Of a stretch of 64,000 bases of DNA, positions 11,547 to 20,331 are shown piece after piece. The stretch spans positions 7,011,001 through 7,075,000 of the forward strand of contig OX637332.1 of assembly GCA_951799405.1 (NCBI GenBank), given 5' to 3'. The notes beneath the pieces are model-generated. The model was given only the letters and a program-made list of their open reading frames with translations, ran no database searches and was not told the origin of the DNA. Source of the DNA: Agapetus fuscipes. Its lineage: Eukaryota > Arthropoda > Insecta > Trichoptera > Glossosomatidae. The translations under genes and the position numbers were made by a program. The stretch's first letter is position 1; every line of letters starts with the position of its first letter.

Positions 11547-13076
11547 CTTTTTTTTTTTAGATTAGGGGTACATGAGTGCAACTGAAGGGGATAGAATAAT
11601 ACTTATTGAGGTATGCTTGAGGTTCCATCCAGATACTCGCTGGAATCGAGTACTGGGTAATAACCACAGCGTCTGATCCAATATGGCGACTTAGATAAGA
11701 TAAATGACGGGAGATATGAGCGGGCAGGGCCCAGTCTCCCCAAACCCGCAAATGAACACGCTTCCACTGTGGACTGCCATTACCAATTTGCACCGCAGCA
11801 GTCGGTGTACTCCGCTCGGCCCGCTTTAATATCAGAGGATATTCAAATGGGGTGATGCGGATTGGGATTACAACATTTTGTGCTCGGCAGTTTATGTGCA
11901 GACGTGCACACTCTCATTTAGCCGCTAATGTTGGGAACTCGTCGCCCACTGTTGAGTACATTGCTTCCGTGCGACTGTACAAATGCAGGGCTGATCAAAG
12001 CAATAAATGTATTCAGGTGCGATACACAAGTGGACAAATGGATATTGCCATTTGATAGGCTTTTGTTCCATGAAATACGAATCAATGAGGCAGGCGTATT
12101 CTCTTGTTTTTAAGAATAGATTATCTCCAAAGAATGTGCGTTAAAAACATGCTACTATCTACATATTTGGTACTCGAAAAACAAATGCAGATAAAAACTA
12201 GACCAAGCTTCAAATCTTGATTATTTTTTACAGCTCTTGTCCAATAAACTAAATATATTTCAGACCACTCGATCATTTCTAATTTTTCTAATTTGGGTGG
12301 AATAAATGAATTCTGCGGTTGGTTGAATGTTTTGGAAACTAGATTTTTTAATGGACACAAACGGATCACGGTTTTTTTCACGTCCCATTCACTTTTTTAA
12401 TCTCTATCTTGCTTTTTTAAGATGCACAAATAATACTTGTTGTTTTGTTTAACGTCTAACGTCTGCCTTTTGAAATACTAGAAAATAATAAGATACAAAT
12501 CTTGAAGATAGAAATATAAAAAACTTAATAACTGTAAAGATTAGTTAGAAACTGAATAAACATACAGATGAAAGTTTGTTGCAGACAATTCTATAGAATA
12601 ACCAATAAATAAAAAGGCTCAAATTAGTCAAGCAGTTTCTTTCTTACCATTTCTTATCCGCGGTTTAATTTAGCGTCGATCGCTGTGCTGAAAGCGCTTT
12701 CAATATACTTCAATGTATAAAAGGGACGTCTCGCAATAATCTGTAGAAACAATTTGTACAGTTGGTGTCTTAACACTGCGAAAATTCATATTTGATTATT
12801 AGTAAATATTAGACAACAAAATCAAGATGAATCCTTATTCTACTACACAACTTTTATACTTTACTTTTTATTCATCTACTAACATTTTCAATCACTCACG
12901 ATCATCATCACCTTTATGTATTAATAAATGTACCTGATGACGATATATTTCACTTAATTTATTAATGAAGTGAATTTTTTTTTTTTTAATTTTCTTTTTT
13001 TCTTTAAAAAAATAGATTTGTGAAGAGGAATGCAATTCACCAACCTATTCTGCCTGGCCAGAAACAGGTATTAATA
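11547..13076. other. Non-coding sequence
   Basis: Positions 11560-12060 are moderately GC-rich and unique by eye. The short open frames there have no recognisable motif. The remainder is AT-rich without recognised repeats. Confidence 0.35.
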
Positions 13077-13262
13077 TAATAATTTAATAATTCATTATTG
13101 TTTATTATTAACGAATTATTAAATAATAATTACCCAATAACATCTGTTGAACCAGGGTCAAAGTTAAAGTCAAGTGACCCAAGCGGGGATCGAACCAGCG
13201 TTGTTCCGTTCGAAACACGCTTGAAAGATCAGACCTCTTAGCCCCCGCGGCTATTACCCCGA
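13077..13262 (-). mobile_element. SINE3, tRNA-derived, minus strand
   Basis: On the minus strand the head reads 'taatagccgcgggggctaag' and 'ggttcgatccccg', tRNA-like A and B boxes. It is followed by 'gaccctggttcaacag' and an AT-rich (ATT)-type tail at 13077-13135. It is a different head from SINE1 and SINE2. A small fragment of the tail part lies at 42060-42084. Confidence 0.7.
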
Positions 13263-14190
13263 CAATATTTATTGAACATTAATAAATTAAGTGAAACTAA
13301 ACGATGTTTTAATAGAATATAAATTCATCTTTTTTTGTTCTATATAAGTTACTAATGATATCACAAAATACATTTAAAATATTTTCTCCTGTTTTAATCC
13401 TCTCAATTATTTTGATATAAAAATTCACATCTCATACATCATTTCAATTACTTTTATGCGGCCCTTTTAAGGAACATGTTTTTTTGTGAACAACTGAATT
13501 TTAATTTTATTGAATTACTATTTTCAGATCATTTTTAAGAAATCATATTCATCCGAAAACCGCAGAATGGATTTTAAAATTTGCCTAAAAACACACTCAG
13601 GTTTGGATTGCCACTGCAGTCAAATAGTCTACCCCCGATCTTAACGGTTTTCACTTAAATTGGAATAACTGCAATGTACACGATAAAATAAATTATTAAG
13701 CATCCCCCGGGCTGATTGCTATTCGGAGTGGCCTCGCTCTACCTGTGACAATTGGCTTTTGTAAAATCGTTTGTTCACAACTAGCAGCCGGCAAACTGTC
13801 CATGCTAAGAGCGAGCACCCCGACTCTCCATACTCCCAATTGCTTCAAACAAATACATTTTGTTACAAAGCGCAAGTGCAAAAAGCAATTAAAAATCTAT
13901 GATATTTGCTTTTGTTAAAATGTTTTCCGTCCATTATTTTTTGCTGTTGCAGAACGATTGTTGCGCAAAAGCTTTTGCAGTTTTTTTGCGAAATTAAATT
14001 GTTATCATTTTCAATTGATTGCTTAATGTCGTTTTTATTCATAAAATGTAAGTCAAATTAATGAAAAAAAGTGCAACTTTTCCTAATATTTCTTAAATGA
14101 ATTCAGATTTATTCAAGTAAGTATATTAATTATTGATGTTTTTATACAAAGTCCATTTTCGTTATGACGCGAGGCTGATTTTTGCTTCTG
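13263..14190. other. Non-coding; unique GC-richer block at 13690-13890
   Basis: Positions 13690-13890 stand out from the AT-rich flanks. They contain Sox-like 'gacaattgg' and 'cccaattgc' and an E-box-like 'acctgtg'. They carry no repeat similarity, so they are a possible enhancer-like block. The rest shows nothing. Confidence 0.25.
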
Positions 14191-14327
14191 CAATCTATCA
14201 TCTAAATTGAAAAGATAAATTGACATTTAAGGCTCATACTTAATGCACGCTTACAAGCAGATATATATTTAAGTTCACGCTTACACATACTGCACGAGAA
14301 GGTACATTAAAAATAAACCAAACTTTA
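14191..14327 (-). repeat. Family M repeat, 3' half fragment
   Basis: 'ggctcatacttaatgcacgc' to 'accaaacttta' is the reverse of the family 3' half and is strongly diverged. A detached tail-like 'gcaacttagattatag' follows at 14344. Confidence 0.6.
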
Positions 14328-14447
14328 CAATGATAATATACCGGTGCAACTTAGATTATAGATTATATACGTAACTGAGAACTGTAGTCTGATACATGTG
14401 TAACGTTAGCCCGCCGAAAAAAAATCTAAATTCAAATTTTTAGTATT

Positions 14448-14622
14448 TTTAAGGGTTTGGTGGTTTACACAGTGAAAATCCATTGTATATTAATTAAATA
14501 AAACAAGTTTTAATTCACTTTTATCTTTTTTATTTTTGTCTAACACTTTCGCCTACAAGGCATCATCAGGACAATGACAATTGACATTTTGAATTATCAT
14601 AAAAGTGAATTAAAACTTTGTT
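14448..14622 (-). mobile_element. Penelope-type foldback unit F1 (solo terminal repeat)
   Basis: A boundary block 'agggtttggtggtttacac' is followed by inverted arms at 14503-14524 and 14599-14621 (22 bp, one bulge). The arms enclose a minus-strand hammerhead-like motif. The arm sequence 'aaagtgaattaaaac' also follows the Penelope-like ORF at 22690, which ties this unit to that family. The LINE poly(A) tail abuts the right arm. Confidence 0.6.
14534..14575 (-). ncRNA. Hammerhead-like ribozyme motif H1
   Basis: Minus strand: the stem I strand UUGUC, core CUGAUGA, stem II GCC/GGC with loop UUGUA, GAAA, then GUGUUA and the stem I complement GACAA. A15.1-U16.1 would be the only stem III pair, with cleavage after UA. 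This is the layout of the very small hammerhead variants known from Penelope-like elements. The nucleotide between CUGAUGA and stem II is unpaired, which may lower activity in isolation. Confidence 0.65.
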
Positions 14623-14867
14623 TTTTTTTTTTTTTTTTTTTTTTTATTTTATTAGACAAACAAACAGTTATACATGTAATATATGGGATAAACAACATAG
14701 TTATACAATTTCAAAAACCAGCAAAGTTTGCAAACATAATGTAGTATAATTTAGTTTACAGCTTAATTAAGAAGGAGAAACAAGAAAAATTTGGAAAGTA
14801 ATATGAGAAAAATGAAGAAGAAGAAAGAAAAAAACAAAGAGAAATCGACTATTAACTTAATCATCAC

Positions 14868-14953
14868 ATAAAGAGAGGAAAAGGAATGGGGGGAAGAATA
14901 GGAAAGGGAAGGAAAAAGAAAAGGAAAAGGAAAAGGAAAGGAAAAGGAAAAGC
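14868..14953 (-). repeat. Polypurine/polypyrimidine tract in the LINE 3' UTR
   Basis: About 85 bp of almost pure A and G on the plus strand, with (AAAAGG)n-type units. On the element sense strand it is C/T-rich. It lies directly after the ORF2 stop. Confidence 0.8.
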
Positions 14954-14962
14954 ATCCAACGA

Positions 14963-17821
14963 TTAAACCCCATGAGCCCCCGCTGTCATAAGGGATCTTT
15001 TTACAGCTTCATTGAATTGCAGTATGGTGGTGTTAAACAGATCAATGTTGACAAAAAAAATATTGTAGTTATTGCAGGCCCGGTATATGAATGCGCTCTG
15101 TAAATAATTAGTTGCACAGGTAGGTTGTTTAAATGTAAGCAAGGATCTAGTTCGTCGTATAGGACAGTTCAAAAAAATTTTTTTAAGCAAGTCGGGTGAA
15201 TCGATTGTATTGTTCACTATTTTATGTAGAAATTTCATGTCAGTAACGGTACGTCTATTTTCTAAGGTCATTAATTGATGATATTTGGCAGAAAGGCGGT
15301 AGTTGTCAAATGTGACACGACATCTATAATTAAGAGACTTTAAAAATTTGTTCTGGACCCTCTCTAGTCTATCAATATACGTAGTATATTGAGGATTCCA
15401 AACAACCGTGGCATATTCCAGACATGTCCTTACGTACGTATAATAGAGCAATTTTATTGTATTTAGTAGTTTAAATGGCTTAGAGATTCTCAGAATAAAT
15501 CCCAGCTGCCTAAGGGCCCCACTCACTCTCCAATTGATATGAGCCCTGTACGTCATTTTGCTGTCCAGAACAACACCCAAGTCCTTTACCTCACTACACT
15601 TTCTAAGGGATATACCGTCTATTGTATAGTTAAAATAGTAAGGGGTATTGCGACGAGTAAAAGATATTGAGCAGCACTTAGCAACGTTCAGAAATAGGCT
15701 ACTTCTTGAGCAATAGTGGGACAAACTCTGTAAATCAAACTGAAGTTGTTCGGAATCTTTGGAGCATTTAATTCTTTTGTATATTTTAATGTCGTCAGCA
15801 TAGATCAAGAAAGAAGATGATCTGAAACAATGCTGAATATCATTTATGTACAAAATAAATAATACAGGCCCCAAATGTGAGCCCTGTGGAACGCCAGATG
15901 GACATTGTTGAAATGGAGAAGTATTACCCTCTACCGTTACTGCTTGGAGTCTATTAATAATGTAAGAAGATAACCATCGTAGCAGGTTGCCGTGCACTCC
16001 ATACCTCCCGAGCTTATGGATTAATATTTCATGGTTAATTTTGTCGAAGGCTTTCGAGAAGTCCGTATACACGGCATCAACCTGTCCCCCACCACTCATT
16101 GAATTGTGTAAGTAGTCAGTGAATTCAACCAAATTCGAGTCAGCCGATCTGCCTTTAAAAAATCCATGTTGATTTGGAAGAATAAAACTCTTTAATGCTG
16201 GAGTCAGTTGCTCTACCACGATTTTCTCCATCAATTTGCTGAACAAGGAGAGTTTGGAGATAGGCCTATAGTTCTCTACGTTATGCTTTGGCCCCGATTT
16301 ATGGATGGGAGTCACAAAGGATCTCTTCCAAGTATCCGGGAATACTCCAGTTGTAAATGACAAATTAAATAAAATGGAAAGCGGAGCGACCAATTCCTCT
16401 GCGCATTTAACTATGAATAGCGGGGGAATTCCATCGGGGCCCGGACTTTTATTCAAGTCCATTTGTTTGAGATTTTTCAAAATATCAGATGGTTCAAAAG
16501 AAATGCGGGCGATATCAATCTCTCCAGGGCTCACCACGTCTGGTACTGGACAAGCACTCGATGTAAACGATGACTGAAAGAAGTCACTGAACATCTCGCA
16601 TACCTGTTCCATTTCGTTAGTTACAGTGTTTTTATAATACATGTTTTGTGGGAAACCTGATTGTGATTTCATACATTTAACGTAGCTATGGATATTCTTT
16701 GGGTCATTTTTAATATTTAACTCTGTTCTATTAATAAAGGTTCTGTAACATTCGAGTTGCATTTTTTTTTGGCGTTCTCTAAGTAAGGAATATTCATCAT
16801 AGTCCTGAAGTAGGCCTGATTTTTTCCATTTCTTATGAACCTTTAGTTTTTCCCTTATAACTTTGACCAATGGGTGTGAATACCAAACGGGAAATCTTTG
16901 AGAACTTGTACGTATTTTTGATGGGACGAACAGTTGTATACAATTATACAAAATTTCATAGAAACGGTCCAATGCTTCATCAATAGTCCTACCCGAAAGA
17001 ATGCTACCCCAGTCAACATTTACCAGATGCTGTTTAATATGATCGTAGTTTGCTCTATAAAATAATTTTACTCGTCTCGGATCCAGTTTTATGTATGGAA
17101 TGCTGACATTGTCAAGTTGTAACAGTAAAGATTTGTGGTGAGAATCTTCACTAACCAGGGAGTCTGTGCAGTGAGACACGTTACAACTTTCAATGTTACT
17201 TAATATGAGGTCAAGTATTCGACCATTGACGTTTGTAATGCCGTTATATTGTTTGAAATCCGTGAATGACATGAAATCGATCATAGGGGAATCGTGGGAA
17301 CTATGATTAGTTACACTAAAAGAATTTGGTTCATCTGTCGGCTCCCAGCATATTCCAGGCAAATTGAAATCACCTAGCAATATAAATTTGTCATCTACAT
17401 TATTTAATACTAGTTGCGATGCATTTTCAAAGAACTTACTTAGTCTTTGTGAGTGGTTTTGACCCTGAGGCAGGTATACGCAGCACAAATTCAATTTCGT
17501 TGATGTTGACAAGGTAATGGTTATCCATAACTCTTCCGCTTTTGAGTCTGAAGCCCAGCCCGTTCTGATAGATGATGTTAAACTAGACTTAACCGCAATA
17601 AGGACTCCTCCTCCCAATTTTTGTTCAGTTGTATGGTAATCTCTGTCAAGTCTGTAAACACAGTATCGGCTGTCAAAGAGTTCGTGATCATAAAAATTTT
17701 CATTCAGCCAAGATTCTGTAAGGCAAATTATATCAAAATCATTGCAAAAAATATTGCTATAAAATAGATGTGTTTTAGTCCTAAGACCCCTGACGTTTTG
17801 GTAGTATGTTATCAGGTTCAT
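14963..17821 (-). CDS. LINE ORF2: endonuclease-reverse transcriptase
   Basis: A 952-residue protein that nicks target DNA and reverse-transcribes the element RNA in place (target-primed reverse transcription). The N-terminal apurinic-type endonuclease spans about residues 1-235: QNVRG at 8-12, TESW with E36, GDFN with D151, DLIL at 204-207, and a terminal H229 in the SEDSHHK block. The reverse transcriptase spans about 455-740: SPGPDG at 459-464, PIHKSG, NYRP, catalytic D587 in TDFSKAFD, SGVPQGS at 642-648, and YADD at 674-677 with two catalytic aspartates. A C-terminal region follows with no RNase H domain, as expected for CR1/jockey types. The start ATG overlaps the stop of a small upstream ORF as ATGA. 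No stop codons or frameshifts interrupt it. Confidence 0.93.
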   Translation of the reverse strand: MNLITYYQNVRGLRTKTHLFYSNIFCNDFDIICLTESWLNENFYDHELFDSRYCVYRLDRDYHTTEQKLGGGVLIAVKSSLTSSIRTGWASDSKAEELWITITLSTSTKLNLCCVYLPQGQNHSQRLSKFFENASQLVLNNVDDKFILLGDFNLPGICWEPTDEPNSFSVTNHSSHDSPMIDFMSFTDFKQYNGITNVNGRILDLILSNIESCNVSHCTDSLVSEDSHHKSLLLQLDNVSIPYIKLDPRRVKLFYRANYDHIKQHLVNVDWGSILSGRTIDEALDRFYEILYNCIQLFVPSKIRTSSQRFPVWYSHPLVKVIREKLKVHKKWKKSGLLQDYDEYSLLRERQKKMQLECYRTFINRTELNIKNDPKNIHSYVKCMKSQSGFPQNMYYKNTVTNEMEQVCEMFSDFFQSSFTSSACPVPDVVSPGEIDIARISFEPSDILKNLKQMDLNKSPGPDGIPPLFIVKCAEELVAPLSILFNLSFTTGVFPDTWKRSFVTPIHKSGPKHNVENYRPISKLSLFSKLMEKIVVEQLTPALKSFILPNQHGFFKGRSADSNLVEFTDYLHNSMSGGGQVDAVYTDFSKAFDKINHEILIHKLGRYGVHGNLLRWLSSYIINRLQAVTVEGNTSPFQQCPSGVPQGSHLGPVLFILYINDIQHCFRSSSFLIYADDIKIYKRIKCSKDSEQLQFDLQSLSHYCSRSSLFLNVAKCCSISFTRRNTPYYFNYTIDGISLRKCSEVKDLGVVLDSKMTYRAHINWRVSGALRQLGFILRISKPFKLLNTIKLLYYTYVRTCLEYATVVWNPQYTTYIDRLERVQNKFLKSLNYRCRVTFDNYRLSAKYHQLMTLENRRTVTDMKFLHKIVNNTIDSPDLLKKIFLNCPIRRTRSLLTFKQPTCATNYLQSAFIYRACNNYNIFFVNIDLFNTTILQFNEAVKRSLMTAGAHGV

Positions 17822-18018
17822 AGTGGAGAAAGTTTAGAAAAACAATAGAATTCAATGAGTATTAATGGGGCAACCATGGATGCTGCTAAAGAGGTAAGAA
17901 GGACTGGAATATGAGAGGTGGATAGTGATGTTGTAGTCGTAGACAAATTAATAACAAAATCGATTATTACAGAAGTGTAGAACATAACTCTGTAACATGT
18001 ATAGAGAAAAAAAGACAC
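17818..18018 (-). CDS. Small inter-ORF reading frame of the LINE, doubtful
   Basis: A 66-codon frame lies between ORF1 and ORF2, and its stop overlaps the ORF2 start in an ATGA arrangement. The product is hydrophobic with no recognised domain. It may simply be an open stretch, but the overlap would permit termination-reinitiation onto ORF2. Confidence 0.2.
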   Translation of the reverse strand: MSFFLYTCYRVMFYTSVIIDFVINLSTTTTSLSTSHIPVLLTSLAASMVAPLILIEFYCFSKLSPL

Positions 18019-18078
18019 TAATGAAAAAGAAAAAGAAAAGCAAATCGTAACAATATGATGGGTACTTTTTATAAATAG

Positions 18079-19071
18079 TCAGAATATCTTCTTAAGGTCA
18101 GATTCGTTTCTGACGAGGATAGCCCTCGAACTGCTATCTTTCCTGGTATATATTCGACATTGTTTAATCCACACAAATTGGTACTCTTTGGCCTTGGCCA
18201 ATTCCCTGACCTGTTTAAAGAGTTTTTTGTTTGTTGGTGTTAAGTGGTAGTTCAAGTATATTCGGTGCTCCTGTCCTTGGAAACCCAGATCCTTGATGTT
18301 AAGGCCACGTCTTCTACGGATGGCTGCTAAGAAATTTTCCACGAGGCTTCGGTTTTTAAATTGCACAACTATCTTTGAAGGTTTTTTTTCATTACTCCAG
18401 GCAGCAACCCGACGAGCAAAATTAACCTCATTTATCTCAAAGTTTATGTCCAATTTTCCTGCAATTTTGGAAACAATATCACCTAACGACTCATCCTTAT
18501 TCTCCGGTACACCTGTAATTTCAATGTTGTGCGATCTCAAGTATTGTTCCCTATCAACATTTTCTTGCGTGAGACGAACAACATTAGCCTTTAGTTGCTC
18601 CAGTTCTTCATCCTTAGATTCTGGAAGGAGTGTCTTAGTTTGCAAAGCACGTTCAAAGTCATCAATCCTCTCTTCGCACTTACACGTGCAGACCTTCCTC
18701 TCCGCCTCCAGATCCTTGCACCTCCCCTCCAGAGCAGCACATCTACTCTGAAGCTCTTCCAGAGCCTTCATCACCTTGTCTACATGGATTGTAGAAGAAG
18801 GTGGTGAGCTTGTTGCAGGGTGAGAGACTGCACATGGAGATGGAGTGGGGCCCGGCTTGGAGGTTCTCGGGTCCTCCACTCTGCATGTGTTACAAGCCCA
18901 TTGAGAGCGAGTCCTTGCAGTCATCTTCTTGATGGTGTCAGAGGATTTCTCTTGGCAGGACGGGTGGTAGCTCATATAGCACCTCGAGCACTTTAGAGTT
19001 TTTTTTGGGCTTATGTCGTTGAAACACTTATTGCACTTCATTTTAAAGGTGTATAAGTTAATTATTTGCAA
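18079..19071 (-). CDS. LINE ORF1: PHD-finger, coiled-coil, FP-like RNA-binding protein
   Basis: 330 residues (the second methionine at residue 11 is an equally good start). Residues 13-63 carry the C4-H-C3 spacing of a PHD-type zinc finger: C13, C16, C28, C31, H36, C39, C60, C63. A serine/proline-rich linker follows, then a heptad-like coiled coil at about 98-178. The C-terminal part, from REQYLRSHNIEITGVPE onward, resembles the FP-type domain common in ORF1 of insect LINEs. ORF1 proteins of this class bind element RNA and form the ribonucleoprotein with ORF2. The frame is intact. ORF2 lies 257 bp downstream. Confidence 0.85.
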   Translation of the reverse strand: MQIINLYTFKMKCNKCFNDISPKKTLKCSRCYMSYHPSCQEKSSDTIKKMTARTRSQWACNTCRVEDPRTSKPGPTPSPCAVSHPATSSPPSSTIHVDKVMKALEELQSRCAALEGRCKDLEAERKVCTCKCEERIDDFERALQTKTLLPESKDEELEQLKANVVRLTQENVDREQYLRSHNIEITGVPENKDESLGDIVSKIAGKLDINFEINEVNFARRVAAWSNEKKPSKIVVQFKNRSLVENFLAAIRRRRGLNIKDLGFQGQEHRIYLNYHLTPTNKKLFKQVRELAKAKEYQFVWIKQCRIYTRKDSSSRAILVRNESDLKKIF

Positions 19072-19088
19072 TATACTCGTAAATGGAC

Positions 19089-19202
19089 ACTGGCGCCTCT
19101 GTCATCCGTGTGGTTTTGCCACAAAGAAGAGGAAGACGATTAGGTACTGGCGCCTTGGTATCCGTGAGACTTTGCCAAAAAGAAGAGGAAGTAGAAGTTT
19201 GT
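19089..19202 (-). promoter_or_regulatory. Two 57-bp tandem monomers in the LINE 5' UTR
   Basis: 'actggcgcc' starts at 19089 and again at 19146, followed in both by 'atccgtg...ttgcca...aagaagaggaag'. Tandem 5' monomers act as internal promoters in some LINEs, and that role here is inferred. Confidence 0.5.
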
Positions 19203-19635
19203 ACAATTAAATTACAACAATAAATTCTTTCAAACTTTTGAGACAAATAACACGAAACTGAAGTTTAAATGTTAGAAAAAAAGTACCTCAAGGATAACAA
19301 ATTGTAAAACTTATAATTGTGATGTTGTAAGAACAGTTAAAATTAAAATTCACGAGGAAATAAAAATGATTTTATGCACTTTTGGAACTTTTAAACAATA
19401 TTTTTAGTCAATAGCTCCACTGACAGCTGTACTCTATTGATATTATACTTTAATCTTGTTTATTGTTCTTGTAATCTTGTAATCTTGTAATTGTTTATTT
19501 AATTAATATCAAATTTTTAGTGTTGCATCGGGAATGCGTTGAGGTGCAGCTTTTTGATGCATCGTCAGTGCGTCCTTTGTCTAGAACGCATGGCTTATCA
19601 CGAGAACGCTCGTAGATCCAAATTCGGTTCCATGT

Positions 19636-19875
19636 TAGAACGACACAGTGACAAAACGACACATGACAGAACGACACGTGACCGAACATTACAATGCCAG
19701 TACATCACTTGACAAAACATCACAATGACAAAACATCAATGTTACAATGTTATACATATGTATTGTGACGTTTTGGTTTCTCACTGTCAGTCCTGCACAT
19801 ACTTGTTAAATAAATAAATAAAATAACGGGAAAGTCCATCACAAGACAAATCATCACATGACAAAACATCACATA
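19636..19875. repeat. Degenerate 15-bp minisatellite
   Basis: Units such as 'atgacagaacgacac', 'gtgaccgaacattac', 'ttgacaaaacatcac' and 'aatgacaaaacatca' repeat at 15-16 bp at 19636-19745. More copies resume at about 19836-19875. The wording resembles the 15-bp arrays at 49.9-50.7 kb. Confidence 0.6.
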
Positions 19876-19957
19876 CCTTGGGTATATGATGAAACAAGCA
19901 ACATTGGGCGTGGTCAGTACCTGGATGGGTGTGCGCTCAGGTACACCGCGTGTCGTT

Positions 19958-20131
19958 GGCATCTCGGACCGGTCCGTAGTCCGTTGTGGCAACACTTCGG
20001 ACTCGTAAATATTTGGAGGGTTGTGGATTCGGATCCCGGCGGAGCACACAAAAATACCATTAATATTTCGAATGTGCTCTTCGCTGGGTTGAAGAATTCA
20101 TAAGCCTTTACCAATGACCGGTCACCAAGGG
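19958..20131 (+). mobile_element. SINE2, 5' part, cut by assembly gap
   Basis: The tRNA-like head 'ggtccgtagtccgttgtgg' and 'ggattcggatcccgg' and the start of the body are present. The copy stops at the first N. Confidence 0.8.
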
Positions 20132-20331
20132 NNNNNNNNNNNNNNNNNNNNNNNNNNNNNNNNNNNNNNNNNNNNNNNNNNNNNNNNNNNNNNNNNNNNN
20201 NNNNNNNNNNNNNNNNNNNNNNNNNNNNNNNNNNNNNNNNNNNNNNNNNNNNNNNNNNNNNNNNNNNNNNNNNNNNNNNNNNNNNNNNNNNNNNNNNNNN
20301 NNNNNNNNNNNNNNNNNNNNNNNNNNNNNNN
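20132..20331. other. Assembly gap, 200 N
   Basis: Exactly 200 undefined bases. The true length is unknown. It removes the SINE2 3' part and the 5' end of the Penelope-like element. Confidence 1.

Larger units (their letters stand above)
14623..19205 (-). mobile_element. Full-length CR1/jockey-group non-LTR retrotransposon
   Basis: The element is read on the minus strand: a 5' UTR with two tandem monomers (19089-19202), ORF1 (19071-18079), a 257-bp spacer, ORF2 (17821-14963), a 3' UTR with a polypyrimidine tract, and a poly(A) tail of about 25 (plus-strand T run at 14622-14646). Both ORFs are open with motifs in place, which suggests recent activity. The exact 5' end is not defined because no target-site duplication was found. 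The clade (CR1, Daphne/Crack-like or jockey) needs a tree. Confidence 0.85.

Noticed and set aside
19440..19510. Continuation of foldback unit F1 on the far side of the LINE ('ttatttaattaatat')
   Set aside because: Only about a dozen AT-rich bases match, and the following sequence differs. Not enough to claim the target site.
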